Shown here: one piece after another, positions 42,957 through 52,069 of the stretch
How positions within the stretch are numbered: the first letter of the stretch is position 1
Layout: each line of letters begins with the position of its first letter
NCBI RefSeq assembly: GCF_000731955.1
Contig: NZ_JNCK01000001.1
Location: 1,178,001-1,242,000, forward strand
Direction: 5' to 3'
From: Halomonas zincidurans B6
GTDB lineage: Bacteria; Pseudomonadota; Gammaproteobacteria; Pseudomonadales; Halomonadaceae
DNA length: 64,000 nt
Made by a program: the position numbers and the translations under genes
The notes under the pieces: generated by a model
Seen by the model: the letters and a program-made list of their open reading frames with translations, nothing else
Told to the model about the DNA's origin: nothing
The model's database searches: none

Positions 42957-44165
42957 GTGATCATCAAACCCAAGGTCCGCGGTTTCATCTGCACCACCAC
43001 CCATCCCACCGGCTGCGCGATGAACGTGCTCGAGCAGATCCAGGCGACGCGCGCCGCGCTCGGCGAACGCAAGGCTGCCGACGCGGGGCCGAAGAAGGTG
43101 CTGGTGATCGGCGCCTCGAGCGGCTATGGCCTGGCGGCGCGGATCACCGCGGCGTTCGGCTACGGCGCCAGCACCCTGGGGGTGTTCTTCGAAAAGCCCG
43201 GCAGCGAGAAGAAGCCGGGCACCGCGGGCTGGTACAACTCGGCCGCCTTCGACCGTTTCGCCAAGGAGGAGGGCCTCTACAGCAAGGCGATCAACGGCGA
43301 CGCCTTCTCCCACGAGACTCGCGACAAGGCGATCGAGATGATCAAGCAGGATCTCGGCGAGATCGACCTGGTGGTCTACTCGCTGGCCTCGCCGGTGCGC
43401 AAGCTGCCCGACAGTGGCGAACTCAAGCGCTCGGCGCTCAAGCCGATCGGCGAGACCTACCGCGCTACCGCCATCGACACCAACAAGGACGCCATCATCG
43501 AGGCCGAGGTCGAGCCGGCCAGCGAGCAGGAGATCGCCGACACCATCCAAGTGATGGGCGGCGAGGACTGGGAGCTGTGGATCGACGCGCTGGACCAGGC
43601 CGGGGTGCTCGCCAAGGGCGCCAAGTCGGTGGCCTTCAGCTACATCGGCACCGAGATCACCTGGCCGATCTACTGGCACGGTGCGCTGGGCAAGGCCAAG
43701 GAGGATCTCGACCGCGCCGCCGGCGAGATCGACAAGCGCCTAGGCAAGAGCGGTGGCGGCGCCAACGTCGCGGTGCTCAAGTCGGTGGTCACCCAGGCCA
43801 GCGCGGCGATCCCGGTGATGCCGCTGTACATCGCCATGGTCTACAAGGTGATGAAGGAGCAGGGCCTGCACGAAGGCACCATCGACCAGTTGAACCGCCT
43901 GTTCCGCGATCGGCTCTACGCCGATGCCGCCCCCGAGACCGACGAGGCCGGGCGGCTGCGTCTCGACGACTGGGAGCTGCGCGACGACGTCCAGCAGGCC
44001 TGCAAGGAGCTGTGGCCGAAGGTGACCAGCGACAACCTGTTCGAGATCACCGACTACGCCGGCTACAAGCACGACTTCCTCAAGCTGTTTGGCTTCGTGC
44101 GTGACGACGTCGACTACGACGCCGAGGTCGAGCCGGTCGCCGACTACGACGTCGTCCAGCTGTAA
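42957..44165 (+). CDS. fabV: Trans-2-enoyl-ACP/CoA reductase FabV
   Basis: 402 residues, the normal FabV length, starting at a GTG at 42957. IIKPKVRGFICTTTHPTGC is the FabV N-terminus, LVIGASSGYGLAARITAAFG binds NADH, and the active Tyr and Lys are spaced by eight residues in YWHGALGKAK. It reduces enoyl-ACP in the last step of fatty acid elongation, as a triclosan-resistant alternative to FabI. The gene stands alone. Confidence 0.95.
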   Translation: MIIKPKVRGFICTTTHPTGCAMNVLEQIQATRAALGERKAADAGPKKVLVIGASSGYGLAARITAAFGYGASTLGVFFEKPGSEKKPGTAGWYNSAAFDRFAKEEGLYSKAINGDAFSHETRDKAIEMIKQDLGEIDLVVYSLASPVRKLPDSGELKRSALKPIGETYRATAIDTNKDAIIEAEVEPASEQEIADTIQVMGGEDWELWIDALDQAGVLAKGAKSVAFSYIGTEITWPIYWHGALGKAKEDLDRAAGEIDKRLGKSGGGANVAVLKSVVTQASAAIPVMPLYIAMVYKVMKEQGLHEGTIDQLNRLFRDRLYADAAPETDEAGRLRLDDWELRDDVQQACKELWPKVTSDNLFEITDYAGYKHDFLKLFGFVRDDVDYDAEVEPVADYDVVQL

Positions 44166-44274
44166 GGCGACGTCATGGTTCGGCGAATGCTAGATGCAGC
44201 GGGGCGCTTGTTGCTGGATTTGCTGGCCACCATCGCACGTTCGAAAGCCTTAATAGCTGAGCTCGATCGCCACG

Positions 44275-45240
44275 ATGCCCCTCGAGAGTAACCCGCCGGG
44301 CGTTATCCGACAGGTCGGTTTCGTGCTGCTGCCGGGGTTCTCGCTGCTCGCCCAGGCGTGTGCCCTGGAGCCGCTTCACGTCGCCAACCTGCTGGCCGGC
44401 GAGCGCCTCTATACGCCGTTGACCTTCGGTCTCGACGAACGCGCGGTGAAGAGCGCCGCCGAGCTGGCGCTGTCGCCGCACAGCGTGGCCGGCGACGATG
44501 CCGGCGAGCTCGATATGCTCATCGTCTGCGCGCCGGCGGCTTTCAACGGCGCCCACGATGCGCTGTTGGCATGGCTGGCGCGGCTGGCCGGACGCGGCGT
44601 GGCGCTAGGCGGCATCGCCGGCGGCACCGAGGTGCTGGCCCGCGCCGGGGTACTCGACGGCTATCGTGCCACGCTGCCCTGGCAGAGCGCCGAGTCGTTC
44701 GTGCAGGCGCATCCCGCGGTGCGCGTCAGCCAGCAGCTGTTCGAGATCGATCGCGATCGCCTGACCTGCGGTGGCGGCACCGCGGCGATGGACATGATGA
44801 TGACGCTGATCGCCCAGCACCACGGTCAGACGCTCGCCGAGCGGATATCCGAGCACTTCGTCTGCGAACGCATTCGCATGGGCGACGAGCCGCAGCACGT
44901 ACCGCTGCGCTCGCGCCTCGGCCACGCCCCGCAGAGCCTGTTCGATGCCATCACGCTGATGGAGTCGAACATCGAGGAGCCGTTGACCACCCACGAGTTG
45001 TCCACCCACCTGGGCATCTCGCGGCGCCAGCTCGAGCGGCTGTTCAAGAAATACCTGCAGGCGGTGCCCAGCCGCTACTACCTCGACCTGCGCCTGCAAC
45101 AAGCCCGCAAGTTGCTGCGCGAGACCGACCAGGCGGTCGGCGACATCGCCCTGCAGACCGGCTTCTCCTCCGGCGCGCATTTCTCCACCGCCTATCGCAA
45201 CCACTTCGGCATGACCCCGCGGGAGGAGCGGCTGGGCTGA
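44275..45240 (+). CDS. argR: GlxA-type AraC regulator, probably ArgR of arginine catabolism
   Basis: 321 residues. The N-terminal DJ-1/PfpI-like domain has GFVLLPGFSLLAQACALEPL and GGIAGGTEVLARAG. The C-terminal AraC domain contains LTTHELSTHLGISRRQLERL and VGDIALQTGFSSGAHFSTAY. This architecture and length match ArgR of Pseudomonas, which activates the aru (ast) operon in response to arginine. The ast operon starts 1.8 kb downstream. The assignment rests on architecture and location. Confidence 0.8.
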   Translation: MPLESNPPGVIRQVGFVLLPGFSLLAQACALEPLHVANLLAGERLYTPLTFGLDERAVKSAAELALSPHSVAGDDAGELDMLIVCAPAAFNGAHDALLAWLARLAGRGVALGGIAGGTEVLARAGVLDGYRATLPWQSAESFVQAHPAVRVSQQLFEIDRDRLTCGGGTAAMDMMMTLIAQHHGQTLAERISEHFVCERIRMGDEPQHVPLRSRLGHAPQSLFDAITLMESNIEEPLTTHELSTHLGISRRQLERLFKKYLQAVPSRYYLDLRLQQARKLLRETDQAVGDIALQTGFSSGAHFSTAYRNHFGMTPREERLG

Positions 45241-45244
45241 GCGT

Positions 45245-45871
45245 TCAGCGCGGCGAGGCCTTGCGCGCCAGCAGTGCCCGAAACAGTCTGCCCAGCATCA
45301 CCGGCTGGTCCTCCTCGATGACGAACCCCGCTTCACTCAAAAGCGGCCCGGCCTGACGGGTGATGTCGGTGGCGATGGCACTGGTCAGCGCGTTCAGCGC
45401 TCGACGGCCCGGGCCCGGGGAGTGGCCGTCGGGCTGAAACTTGTCCATCACGCACAGCTGGCCGTCGTCGGCGAGCACTCGGTAGGCTTCGCGAAGGCCC
45501 CGATCGGGGTCCGGCATCACTGCCAGAATCAGATGCATGATCACCACGTCGAAATGGCCGTCGGGGAAGTCGAGGCGCTCGGCGTCCATCTCGCGGGCGA
45601 CGAAATCGAAGCCCAGCGATTCGGCGCGGGCGCGAAAGCGCGCCACCATCGCCGGACTGAGATCGCTCGCGTGCAGCTCGATATGGCGGGGCAGGTAGCA
45701 CAGATCGAGCCCGGTGCCGGCACCCACGATCAGTACCCGCTCGCCACCCGCCCAGTCGACAGCATCCAGCGCCCGCCGCCGCGCGCGACGAAAGGCGCGG
45801 TCGGCGACCAGATCGTAGAGCGGGGCATACAGCGAATAGCGCAGGCGATTCCAGGCGGTGGTGTTGAACAT
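45245..45871 (-). CDS. Class I SAM-dependent methyltransferase
   Basis: 208 residues. VLIVGAGTGLDLCYLPRHIE is SAM motif I, LHASDLSPAMVARF carries the acidic residue that binds the ribose, and FDVVIMHLILAVMPDPDRGL is motif II. The N-terminus FNTTAWNRLRYSLYAPLYDL resembles phospholipid N-methyltransferase and UbiE-like proteins. The ATG at 45871 is preferred over 45880 because GGGGA then has proper spacing. Convergent with argR, 4 bp apart. Substrate unknown. Confidence 0.82.
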   Translation of the reverse strand: MFNTTAWNRLRYSLYAPLYDLVADRAFRRARRRALDAVDWAGGERVLIVGAGTGLDLCYLPRHIELHASDLSPAMVARFRARAESLGFDFVAREMDAERLDFPDGHFDVVIMHLILAVMPDPDRGLREAYRVLADDGQLCVMDKFQPDGHSPGPGRRALNALTSAIATDITRQAGPLLSEAGFVIEEDQPVMLGRLFRALLARKASPR

Positions 45872-45964
45872 GGCGATCATTCCCCGGTGCGTGGCGCATG
45901 CGACTCCATGCGCCTCATGGGGAGGATAGCGCGAGTTACCTGTCTGTGGCGCCCGGTCAGCGCG

Positions 45965-46759
45965 TCAGGCCATGGTATCGACGATCCCGCCCTCGACGCG
46001 CAGTGCCGCGCCGGTGGTCGCGCTGGCCTGCGTGGAGGCGGCGTAGACGCTCATGTTGGCGACCTCCTCGGGGGTGGCCAGGCGCTGGATGATCGACGAG
46101 GGGCGATTCTCGGCGACGAAACGCGCTTCCATTTCGGCTGGCGAGACGCCCTCCTGCTCGGCGGCCTGCTTGATCATGCCGAGTACGCCTTCCGAACGGG
46201 TCGGCCCCGGCAGGATGGCGTTGACGGTGACGTTGGTGCCGCTGAGCACCTTGGCCAGCCCGCGCGAGATCGACTGCACGGCGCTCTTGGTCATGCCGTA
46301 ATGGACCATCTCGCTGGGGATGTTGAGCGCCGACTCGCTGGAGATGAACTGCACGCGGCCCCAGTCGCGCTGCTTCATGCCCTGGGCGTAGTGACGCGAC
46401 AGCCGCACCGCGCTCATCACGTTGACGTCGAAGAATTGCTGCCAGGTGGCGTCGTCGATCGCGAAGAAATCCTGCGGGCCGAAAATGCCCACGTTGTTGA
46501 TCAGAATGTCGGCCTCGGGGCGGGCCTCGATCAGCGCCTGGCAGCCCTCGGCGCTGCCCAGGTCGGCGGCCACGCCGGATACGCCGGCATCGGGTACCGC
46601 TTGCCGGATGGCTTCGATGGCGGCATCGACGCGCGCCTGGGTACGCCCGGTGACGGTGACCTCGGCGCCGGCCCGGGCTAGCCCCTGGGCGATGGCGAAG
46701 CCGATGCCGGCGGTGGAGCCGCTGACGATGGCGCGTTTGCCGGAAAGATCGATCTGCAT
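45965..46759 (-). CDS. SDR-family oxidoreductase
   Basis: 264 residues. AIVSGSTAGIGFAIAQGLA binds the cofactor, INNVGIFGPQDFF is the NNxG element, ISSESALNIPSEMVHYGMTK contains the Ser, Tyr and Lys triad, and INAILPGPTRSEGV-type sequence follows. It belongs to the group often labelled glucose or 3-oxoacyl-ACP reductase. It is a single gene divergent from the ast operon. Substrate unknown. Confidence 0.86.
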   Translation of the reverse strand: MQIDLSGKRAIVSGSTAGIGFAIAQGLARAGAEVTVTGRTQARVDAAIEAIRQAVPDAGVSGVAADLGSAEGCQALIEARPEADILINNVGIFGPQDFFAIDDATWQQFFDVNVMSAVRLSRHYAQGMKQRDWGRVQFISSESALNIPSEMVHYGMTKSAVQSISRGLAKVLSGTNVTVNAILPGPTRSEGVLGMIKQAAEQEGVSPAEMEARFVAENRPSSIIQRLATPEEVANMSVYAASTQASATTGAALRVEGGIVDTMA

Positions 46760-46860
46760 TGCACACTCCTTGGCTTGCGGTACCCGGCGATCCGTTCACG
46801 ATTGCGCCGGGGTCGAAATTTGTAGCCTGCTAAAAAGATGGGTCGAAAGCAGGATAGTTC

Positions 46861-46942
46861 AAGCCGCTTTTTATGGGAGCCCGAAGCCGCTCCCTTTATG
46901 AGAGCCCGAAGCCGCTCTCGCCAAAAGCCCGCAGCCGCTTTT
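46861..46942. repeat. Array of three 20-bp hairpin repeats with co-varying stems
   Basis: Units are GGGAGC-CCGAAGCC-GCTCCC (46875-46894), GAGAGC-CCGAAGCC-GCTCTC (46900-46919) and AAAAGC-CCGCAGCC-GCTTTT (46923-46942). Loops are constant or nearly so, while the outer three bases of both arms change together. A half unit, AAGCCGCTTTTT, precedes at 46861. It lies between the SDR start and the astC promoter. Confidence 0.8.
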
Positions 46943-47028
46943 CATAATTCGCCGTCCCATCGCTGAAAGCCTTTGGCCAAGTGTGTCCTTATACTCGAAT
47001 TATCATCAATCCCAGGATGGAGAACCCC

Positions 47029-48243
47029 ATGACCGACACCCCGACCCGCGCCGACTTCGACCGTTACATGGTGCCCAACTACGCGCCGCAGCAGAGAATT
47101 CCGGTGCGCGGCGAGGGTAGCCGGCTGTGGGATCAGGACGGCCGCGAGTATGTCGACTTCGCCGGCGGTATCGCGGTCAACTCGCTGGGGCATTGCCATC
47201 CGGTATTGGTCGACGCGCTCAAGGCCCAGGCCGACAAGCTCTGGCACCTGTCCAACGTCTACACCAACGAGCCGGCGCTCAAGCTGGCCCGCGCGTTGAC
47301 CGAGCGCACCTTCGCCGACAAGGTCTATCTGTGCTCCTCCGGCGGCGAGGCCAACGAGGCCGCGCTCAAGCTGGCGCGGCGCTGGGCCCACGACACCCAC
47401 GGCGAGAACAAGCACAAGATCGTCTCGTTCCGCCAGTCGTTCCACGGGCGTACCTTCTTCACCGTCAGCGTCGGCGGCCAGCCCAAGTACTCCCAAGGCT
47501 TCGGCCCGGTGCCCGGCGGCATCGTGCACGGCGAGTTCAACAACCTCGACAGCGTGCGCGAGCTGATCGACGCCGATACCTGCGCGGTGATCGTCGAGCC
47601 GCTGCAGGGCGAGGGCGGCATCGTTCCGGCCACCCAGGCATTCCTCGAAGGCCTGCGCGCGCTGTGCGACGAGCACCAGGCGCTGCTGATCTTCGACGAG
47701 GTGCAGTCGGGCATGGGGCGTCCCGGCACGCTGTTCGCCTACATGCGCTACGGCGTGACTCCGGACATCCTGACCAGCGCCAAGTCGCTGGGCGGCGGTT
47801 TCCCTGTCGGCGCGATGCTGACCACCGATCGCATCGCCCCGGTGTTCAAGCTGGGTACCCACGGCTCCACCTACGGCGGCAACGCGCTGGGCTCGGCGGT
47901 GGCGCTGGCGGCGCTCGAATACATCGACACCCCGGAAGTGCTGGAGGGCGTCCAGCGCCGCCACGAGCGCTTCCGCGAGCACCTCGACACGCTCAACTCG
48001 AAGCATGGCGTGTTTCAGGGCGTGCGCGGCATGGGCCTGTTGATCGGCGCGCAGATGGCCCCCGAGTACGAGGGCCGCGCCAAGGAGATCCTGCCGCTGG
48101 CCATCGAGGAGGGCGTGATGGCGCTGATCGCCGGGCCCAACGTGCTGCGCATGGCGCCGTCGCTGGTAATTCCCGAGGCCGACATCGACGAGGGCATGGC
48201 GCGTCTCGACCGGGCCATCGCACGCTTCGTCGAGTCGGCATGA
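47029..48243 (+). CDS. astC: Succinylornithine/acetylornithine transaminase
   Basis: 404 residues of class III PLP aminotransferases. LCSSGGEANEAALKLARRWA binds the PLP phosphate, LLIFDEVQSGMGRPG contains the PLP Asp, and LTSAKSLGGGFPVGAML the Schiff-base Lys. THGSTYGGNALGSAVAL completes the site. In this operon it converts N2-succinylornithine to succinylglutamate semialdehyde. Start at 47029 (MTDTPTRADF) behind GGAGA; an in-frame ATG at 47017 is less well placed. First gene of the arginine succinyltransferase operon. Confidence 0.92.
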   Translation: MTDTPTRADFDRYMVPNYAPQQRIPVRGEGSRLWDQDGREYVDFAGGIAVNSLGHCHPVLVDALKAQADKLWHLSNVYTNEPALKLARALTERTFADKVYLCSSGGEANEAALKLARRWAHDTHGENKHKIVSFRQSFHGRTFFTVSVGGQPKYSQGFGPVPGGIVHGEFNNLDSVRELIDADTCAVIVEPLQGEGGIVPATQAFLEGLRALCDEHQALLIFDEVQSGMGRPGTLFAYMRYGVTPDILTSAKSLGGGFPVGAMLTTDRIAPVFKLGTHGSTYGGNALGSAVALAALEYIDTPEVLEGVQRRHERFREHLDTLNSKHGVFQGVRGMGLLIGAQMAPEYEGRAKEILPLAIEEGVMALIAGPNVLRMAPSLVIPEADIDEGMARLDRAIARFVESA

Positions 48244-48296
48244 ACGTCCAGTCGCCATCGATGAGTGCGCCGATGTCACCGCCGAGAGGAAACGCC

Positions 48297-49361
48297 ATGC
48301 TGGTCGTGCGTCCCGCCAAGCCAGCCGACCTGCCGGGCCTCGAGCGCCTGGCGGGCAGCGCCACGCCACGCCTGACCAACCTGCCGACGCACCGCGACCG
48401 GCTCGAGGAGCGGATCACCCGCTCGCAGCGCTCGCTGTCCCGCGAGGTCGACTTCCCCGGCGACGAGAGCTACACCTTCGTGCTCGAGGACCTGGAGCGC
48501 GGCGAAGTGGTGGGCACCGCCACCATCCGCGCCCACGCCGGTGCCCACGAGGCGTACTATACCTATCGCCAGGAAACGCTGATCCACGCCTCGCAGCAGC
48601 TCAACGTGCGCCGCGAGGTGCAGACCCTGTCGCTGTCCCACGAGGTCTCGGACGCCAGCCTGCTGTGCGCGCTGTCGCTCGACGCGCGTTACAAGGGCAC
48701 CAGCGCCGAGAGCCTGCTGCGCCGCTCGCGACTGATGTTCATCGCCCAGTATCCGGAGCGCTTCGCCGAGATCCTGGCGATCGCCTTCCCCGGCTACCTG
48801 GACGACGATGGCGAATCGCCGTTCTGGAACAGCGTCGGCCGGCACTTCTTCGTGCGTGGCTATCAGGAGATGAACCACCTCGCCGGGGTGCGCTCGAAGA
48901 GCTTCATCGCCGAGGTGATGCCGCAGTTCCCGCTGTACCTGCCGTTGCTCACGCCGGCGGCCCGCGCGGCGATCGGCCAGGAGCATCCGGCCCACGAAGC
49001 GGCGCTCGCCGAGATGCTCGCCGAGGGCTTCTCGCGCTCGCGCCACGTCGACATCTTCGATGCCGGCCCGCTGATCAAGGCCGACCGCGAACGCCTGGCG
49101 ACCTTTTGCCACAGTACCTGGCATCCGGTGCGCATCCGGCCGGCCGGCGCGCTGCCCGATGCCGAGCCGGCGCTGATCGCCAATCAGAAGCTCGGCGGGT
49201 TCCGCTGCGTGGTGGCCCGCTACGCGCTGTCGCCCACCGGCCAGTTGGTGCTCTCGCCCGAGCACGCCGCGGTGCTCGGCGTCGAGGAGGGGCGCGCGGT
49301 GCTCGCCACGCCGCTGGCGCTGCCCGCTGCGGAAGACACCTTCGACGAGGGGGAACTGTAA
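48297..49361 (+). CDS. aruF: Arginine/ornithine succinyltransferase, alpha subunit
   Basis: 354 residues of the AstA family. MLVVRPAKPADLPGLERLA is the family N-terminus, EVDFPGDESYTFVLEDLERG and FFVRGYQEMNHLAGVRSKSF are conserved blocks, and HVDIFDAGPLI is near the C-terminus. The ATG at 48297 has GAGAGGA upstream; an overlapping start at 48240 is possible. It transfers succinyl from succinyl-CoA to arginine, working as a heteromer with the next subunit as in Pseudomonas. Confidence 0.92.
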   Translation: MLVVRPAKPADLPGLERLAGSATPRLTNLPTHRDRLEERITRSQRSLSREVDFPGDESYTFVLEDLERGEVVGTATIRAHAGAHEAYYTYRQETLIHASQQLNVRREVQTLSLSHEVSDASLLCALSLDARYKGTSAESLLRRSRLMFIAQYPERFAEILAIAFPGYLDDDGESPFWNSVGRHFFVRGYQEMNHLAGVRSKSFIAEVMPQFPLYLPLLTPAARAAIGQEHPAHEAALAEMLAEGFSRSRHVDIFDAGPLIKADRERLATFCHSTWHPVRIRPAGALPDAEPALIANQKLGGFRCVVARYALSPTGQLVLSPEHAAVLGVEEGRAVLATPLALPAAEDTFDEGEL

Positions 49362-50392
49362 TGCGCATTCGTCCCATCGCCCGCGGCGACATCGACGGCC
49401 TGCAGCAGATCGCCCAGGAAACCGGCGTGGGCTTCACTTCGCTGCCCGACAACCGCGACTTCCTGGTCGGCAAGATCGAGTCGGCGACGCGCGCCTTCGA
49501 ACAGCAGACCCCGGTCGACGACCGGCTGTATTTTTTCGTACTCGAGGACGACGAGCGCGGCGAACTGGCCGGCTGCTGCGCCATCGAGGCGCAGGTGGGC
49601 CGCGAGGTGCCGTTCTATCACTATCGATTGGGTACGCTGGCCCACTCCTCGGTTCAGCTCGACCTGCATCGCACCATCGATACGCTGTTTCTAAGCTCGG
49701 ACCATACCGGCGACGCCGAGGTAGCCTCGCTCTACCTGCGCCCGGAATATCGCGGTGGCCAGCGCAATGGCGCCTTGCTCTCCCAGGCGCGCTGGCTGTT
49801 CATGGCCCAGTTCCGCGACAGCTTCCCCGACAAGGTGCTCGCCGAGATGCGCGGCAAGTTCGACGAGAACGGCGTGAGCCCCTTCTGGCAGTGCCTGGGC
49901 AGCCACTTCTTCCCGATGGATTTCAACGAGGCGGACCGCCTGACCGGGCTGGGGCAGAAGAGCTTCATCGGCGAGCTGATGCCCAAGTTCCCGATCTACA
50001 CCACTTTTCTGAACGACGAGGCGCGGGCCTGTATCGGCGAGGTTCACGCGCACACCCGGCCGGCGCTGGAGATGCTCAAGAAGGAGGGCCTGCGCTGGGA
50101 GGGCTATATCGACATCTTCGACGCCGGCCCCACGGTGGAAGCCTATATCGACGACGTGCGCGCGGTGCGTCACTCCCGGCTGTGTCCGGTGGAGATCGTC
50201 AGCGATTCACGGGCCGGCGCGACGAACGGCGAGCGGCCGAGCTGGCTGGTGGCGACCACCCGCATGGCCGACTTTCGCGCCAGTTGGGTCGGTCGCGGCC
50301 CCGACGCGGACGACAGCCTGGCCTTGACCGACGCCGAGGCCCACCGGCTGGGCGTCACCGCCGGAGATTTCCTGCGGGTGCTCGAAAGCTGA
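49361..50392 (+). CDS. aruG: Arginine succinyltransferase, beta subunit
   Basis: 343 residues, paralogous to the preceding gene: MRIRPIARGDIDGLQQIAQ, EVASLYLRPEYRGG, FFPMDFNEADRLTGLGQKSF and YIDIFDAGPTVEAY line up with it. The start overlaps the aruF stop by one base (TAATG). Two tandem subunits are characteristic of Pseudomonas and relatives, in contrast to the single AstA of enterobacteria. A heptamer repeat array begins at its stop codon. Confidence 0.92.
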   Translation: MRIRPIARGDIDGLQQIAQETGVGFTSLPDNRDFLVGKIESATRAFEQQTPVDDRLYFFVLEDDERGELAGCCAIEAQVGREVPFYHYRLGTLAHSSVQLDLHRTIDTLFLSSDHTGDAEVASLYLRPEYRGGQRNGALLSQARWLFMAQFRDSFPDKVLAEMRGKFDENGVSPFWQCLGSHFFPMDFNEADRLTGLGQKSFIGELMPKFPIYTTFLNDEARACIGEVHAHTRPALEMLKKEGLRWEGYIDIFDAGPTVEAYIDDVRAVRHSRLCPVEIVSDSRAGATNGERPSWLVATTRMADFRASWVGRGPDADDSLALTDAEAHRLGVTAGDFLRVLES

Positions 50393-50510
50393 GCTTCGAG
50401 CTACGAGCTTCGAGCTTCGAGCTTCGAGCTACGAGCTACGAGCTACGAGCTTCGAGCTTCGAGCTTCGAGCTTCGAGCTTCGAGCTTCGAGCTTCGAGCT
50501 TCGAGCGAAG
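50391..50510 (+). repeat. Tandem heptamer array (16 units GAGCTTC/GAGCTAC)
   Basis: Sixteen 7-bp units in a row (50391-50502): twelve GAGCTTC and four GAGCTAC, the latter at positions 2, 6, 7 and 8; a broken unit GAGCGAAG follows. The array overlaps the aruG stop codon and fills most of the aruG-astD gap. Arrays of this kind form local hairpins because GAGCTTC and its neighbour give GAAGCTC-like dyads. Confidence 0.9.
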
Positions 50511-50587
50511 GGGTTGCGAACGTTGTGCGTTGGCTGAAGCTGCGGCTCGCGTCTCGCGGCTTACAAACCAATCACCAGGAGCGATGT

Positions 50588-52069
50588 ATGAACGCCAAGC
50601 AGCAACTATTCATCGGCGGTCGCTGGATCGACGGCGAGGCCGAGCGCTTCGCCAAGACCGACCCGATCACCGGCGCCATCCTTTGGCAGGCCGATGCCGC
50701 CAGTGCCGGCCAGGTCGGGCGGGCGGTAGCCGCCGCGCGCCAGGCGTTTCCCGACTGGGCGCGGCTGGGCTTCGATGCCCGCCTGGCGCTCGTCGAGCGT
50801 TTTCGCGACGAACTCGAGGCCAACCGCGAGGCGCTCGCCGAGAGCATTGCCCATGAAACCGGCAAGCCGCTGTGGGAGGCGCGCACCGAGGTCGGCGCGA
50901 TGATCGGCAAGGTGGGCATCTCGGCCACTGCCTATCAGGAGCGCACCGGCGAGCGCAGCCGCGACGTCGCCGGCGCGCGCGCCGTATTGCGCCATCGCCC
51001 GCACGGCGTGCTGGCGGTGTTCGGCCCGTACAATTTCCCTGGTCACCTGCCCAATGGGCACATGGTGCCGGCATTGCTGGCCGGCAATTGCGTGGTCTTC
51101 AAGCCCAGCGAGCAGACCCCGCTGACCGCCGACCTGACACTGCAGTGCTGGCAGGCCGCCGGGCTGCCCGACGGCGTGATCAACCTCGTCCAGGGTGGGG
51201 CGCCGGTGGGCCAGGCGCTGGCCGGCGCGGGCGATATCGACGGCCTGCTGTTCACCGGCAGCGCCAGGATCGGCAAGTTGCTGCACGAGCAGTTCGCCGG
51301 CCAGGTCAGCAAGATCCTGGCGCTCGAACTGGGCGGCAACAACCCGCTGGTGGTCAAGGACGTGCCGGACCAGGACGCCGCGGTGCTGACCATCCTGCAG
51401 TCGGCGTTTCTCTCCGGCGGCCAGCGCTGCACCTGCTCGCGGCGGCTGATGGTGCCGGAGGGCGAGGCCGGCGATCGGCTGCTCGAGGCGCTGACCGAGG
51501 CCATCGCCAGGCTGCACGTCGCCGCGCCGTTCAGCGAGCCGGCGCCGTTCTACGGCGGCCTGGTCAGCGTGGCGGCGGCCGACGGCCTGCTCAAGGCCCA
51601 GGATGCGCTCGAGGCGCTGGGCGGCAGCGTGCTCGCGCGCATGCAGCGCCTGGTCGGCGATACCAGCCTGGTGTCGCCGGCGCTGATCGACGTCACCGGC
51701 CTCGCGGTGCCCGACGAGGAGCATTTCGGTCCGCTGCTCAAGGTGCATCGCTACCGCGACTGGGACGAGGCGATCGCGCTTGCCAACGACACCCGCTACG
51801 GACTTTCCGCCGGGCTGATCGGCGGCGACCAGGCCGATTGGGACGACTTCCTGCTGCGCATTCGCGCCGGCATCGTCAACTGGAATCGTCAGACTACCGG
51901 CGCCTCCTCTGACGCGCCGTTCGGCGGCATCGGCGACAGCGGCAACCATCGCCCCAGTGCGTACTATGCGGCGGATTACTGCGCCTACCCGATCGCCTCG
52001 ATGGAGAGTGAGGCGCTGGCGATGCCCGACAACCTGCCGCCGGGCGTGACGCTGGGGGAAAGCTCATGA
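50588..52069 (+). CDS. astD: N-succinylglutamate 5-semialdehyde dehydrogenase
   Basis: 493 residues, ALDH superfamily. GVLAVFGPYNFPGHLPNGHM is the AstD-specific Rossmann entry, LLFTGSARIGKLLH binds NAD, LALELGGNNPLVV has the general-base Glu, and FLSGGQRCTCSRRL the catalytic Cys. It oxidises succinylglutamate semialdehyde to succinylglutamate. Starts at 50588 after CAGGAG, past the repeat array. Overlaps astB by 4 bp. Confidence 0.94.
   Translation: MNAKQQLFIGGRWIDGEAERFAKTDPITGAILWQADAASAGQVGRAVAAARQAFPDWARLGFDARLALVERFRDELEANREALAESIAHETGKPLWEARTEVGAMIGKVGISATAYQERTGERSRDVAGARAVLRHRPHGVLAVFGPYNFPGHLPNGHMVPALLAGNCVVFKPSEQTPLTADLTLQCWQAAGLPDGVINLVQGGAPVGQALAGAGDIDGLLFTGSARIGKLLHEQFAGQVSKILALELGGNNPLVVKDVPDQDAAVLTILQSAFLSGGQRCTCSRRLMVPEGEAGDRLLEALTEAIARLHVAAPFSEPAPFYGGLVSVAAADGLLKAQDALEALGGSVLARMQRLVGDTSLVSPALIDVTGLAVPDEEHFGPLLKVHRYRDWDEAIALANDTRYGLSAGLIGGDQADWDDFLLRIRAGIVNWNRQTTGASSDAPFGGIGDSGNHRPSAYYAADYCAYPIASMESEALAMPDNLPPGVTLGESS

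Noticed and set aside
50391..50510. Heptamer array as a CRISPR or coding repeat
   Set aside because: No spacers exist between units, and it lies after the aruG stop and before the astD ribosome site.
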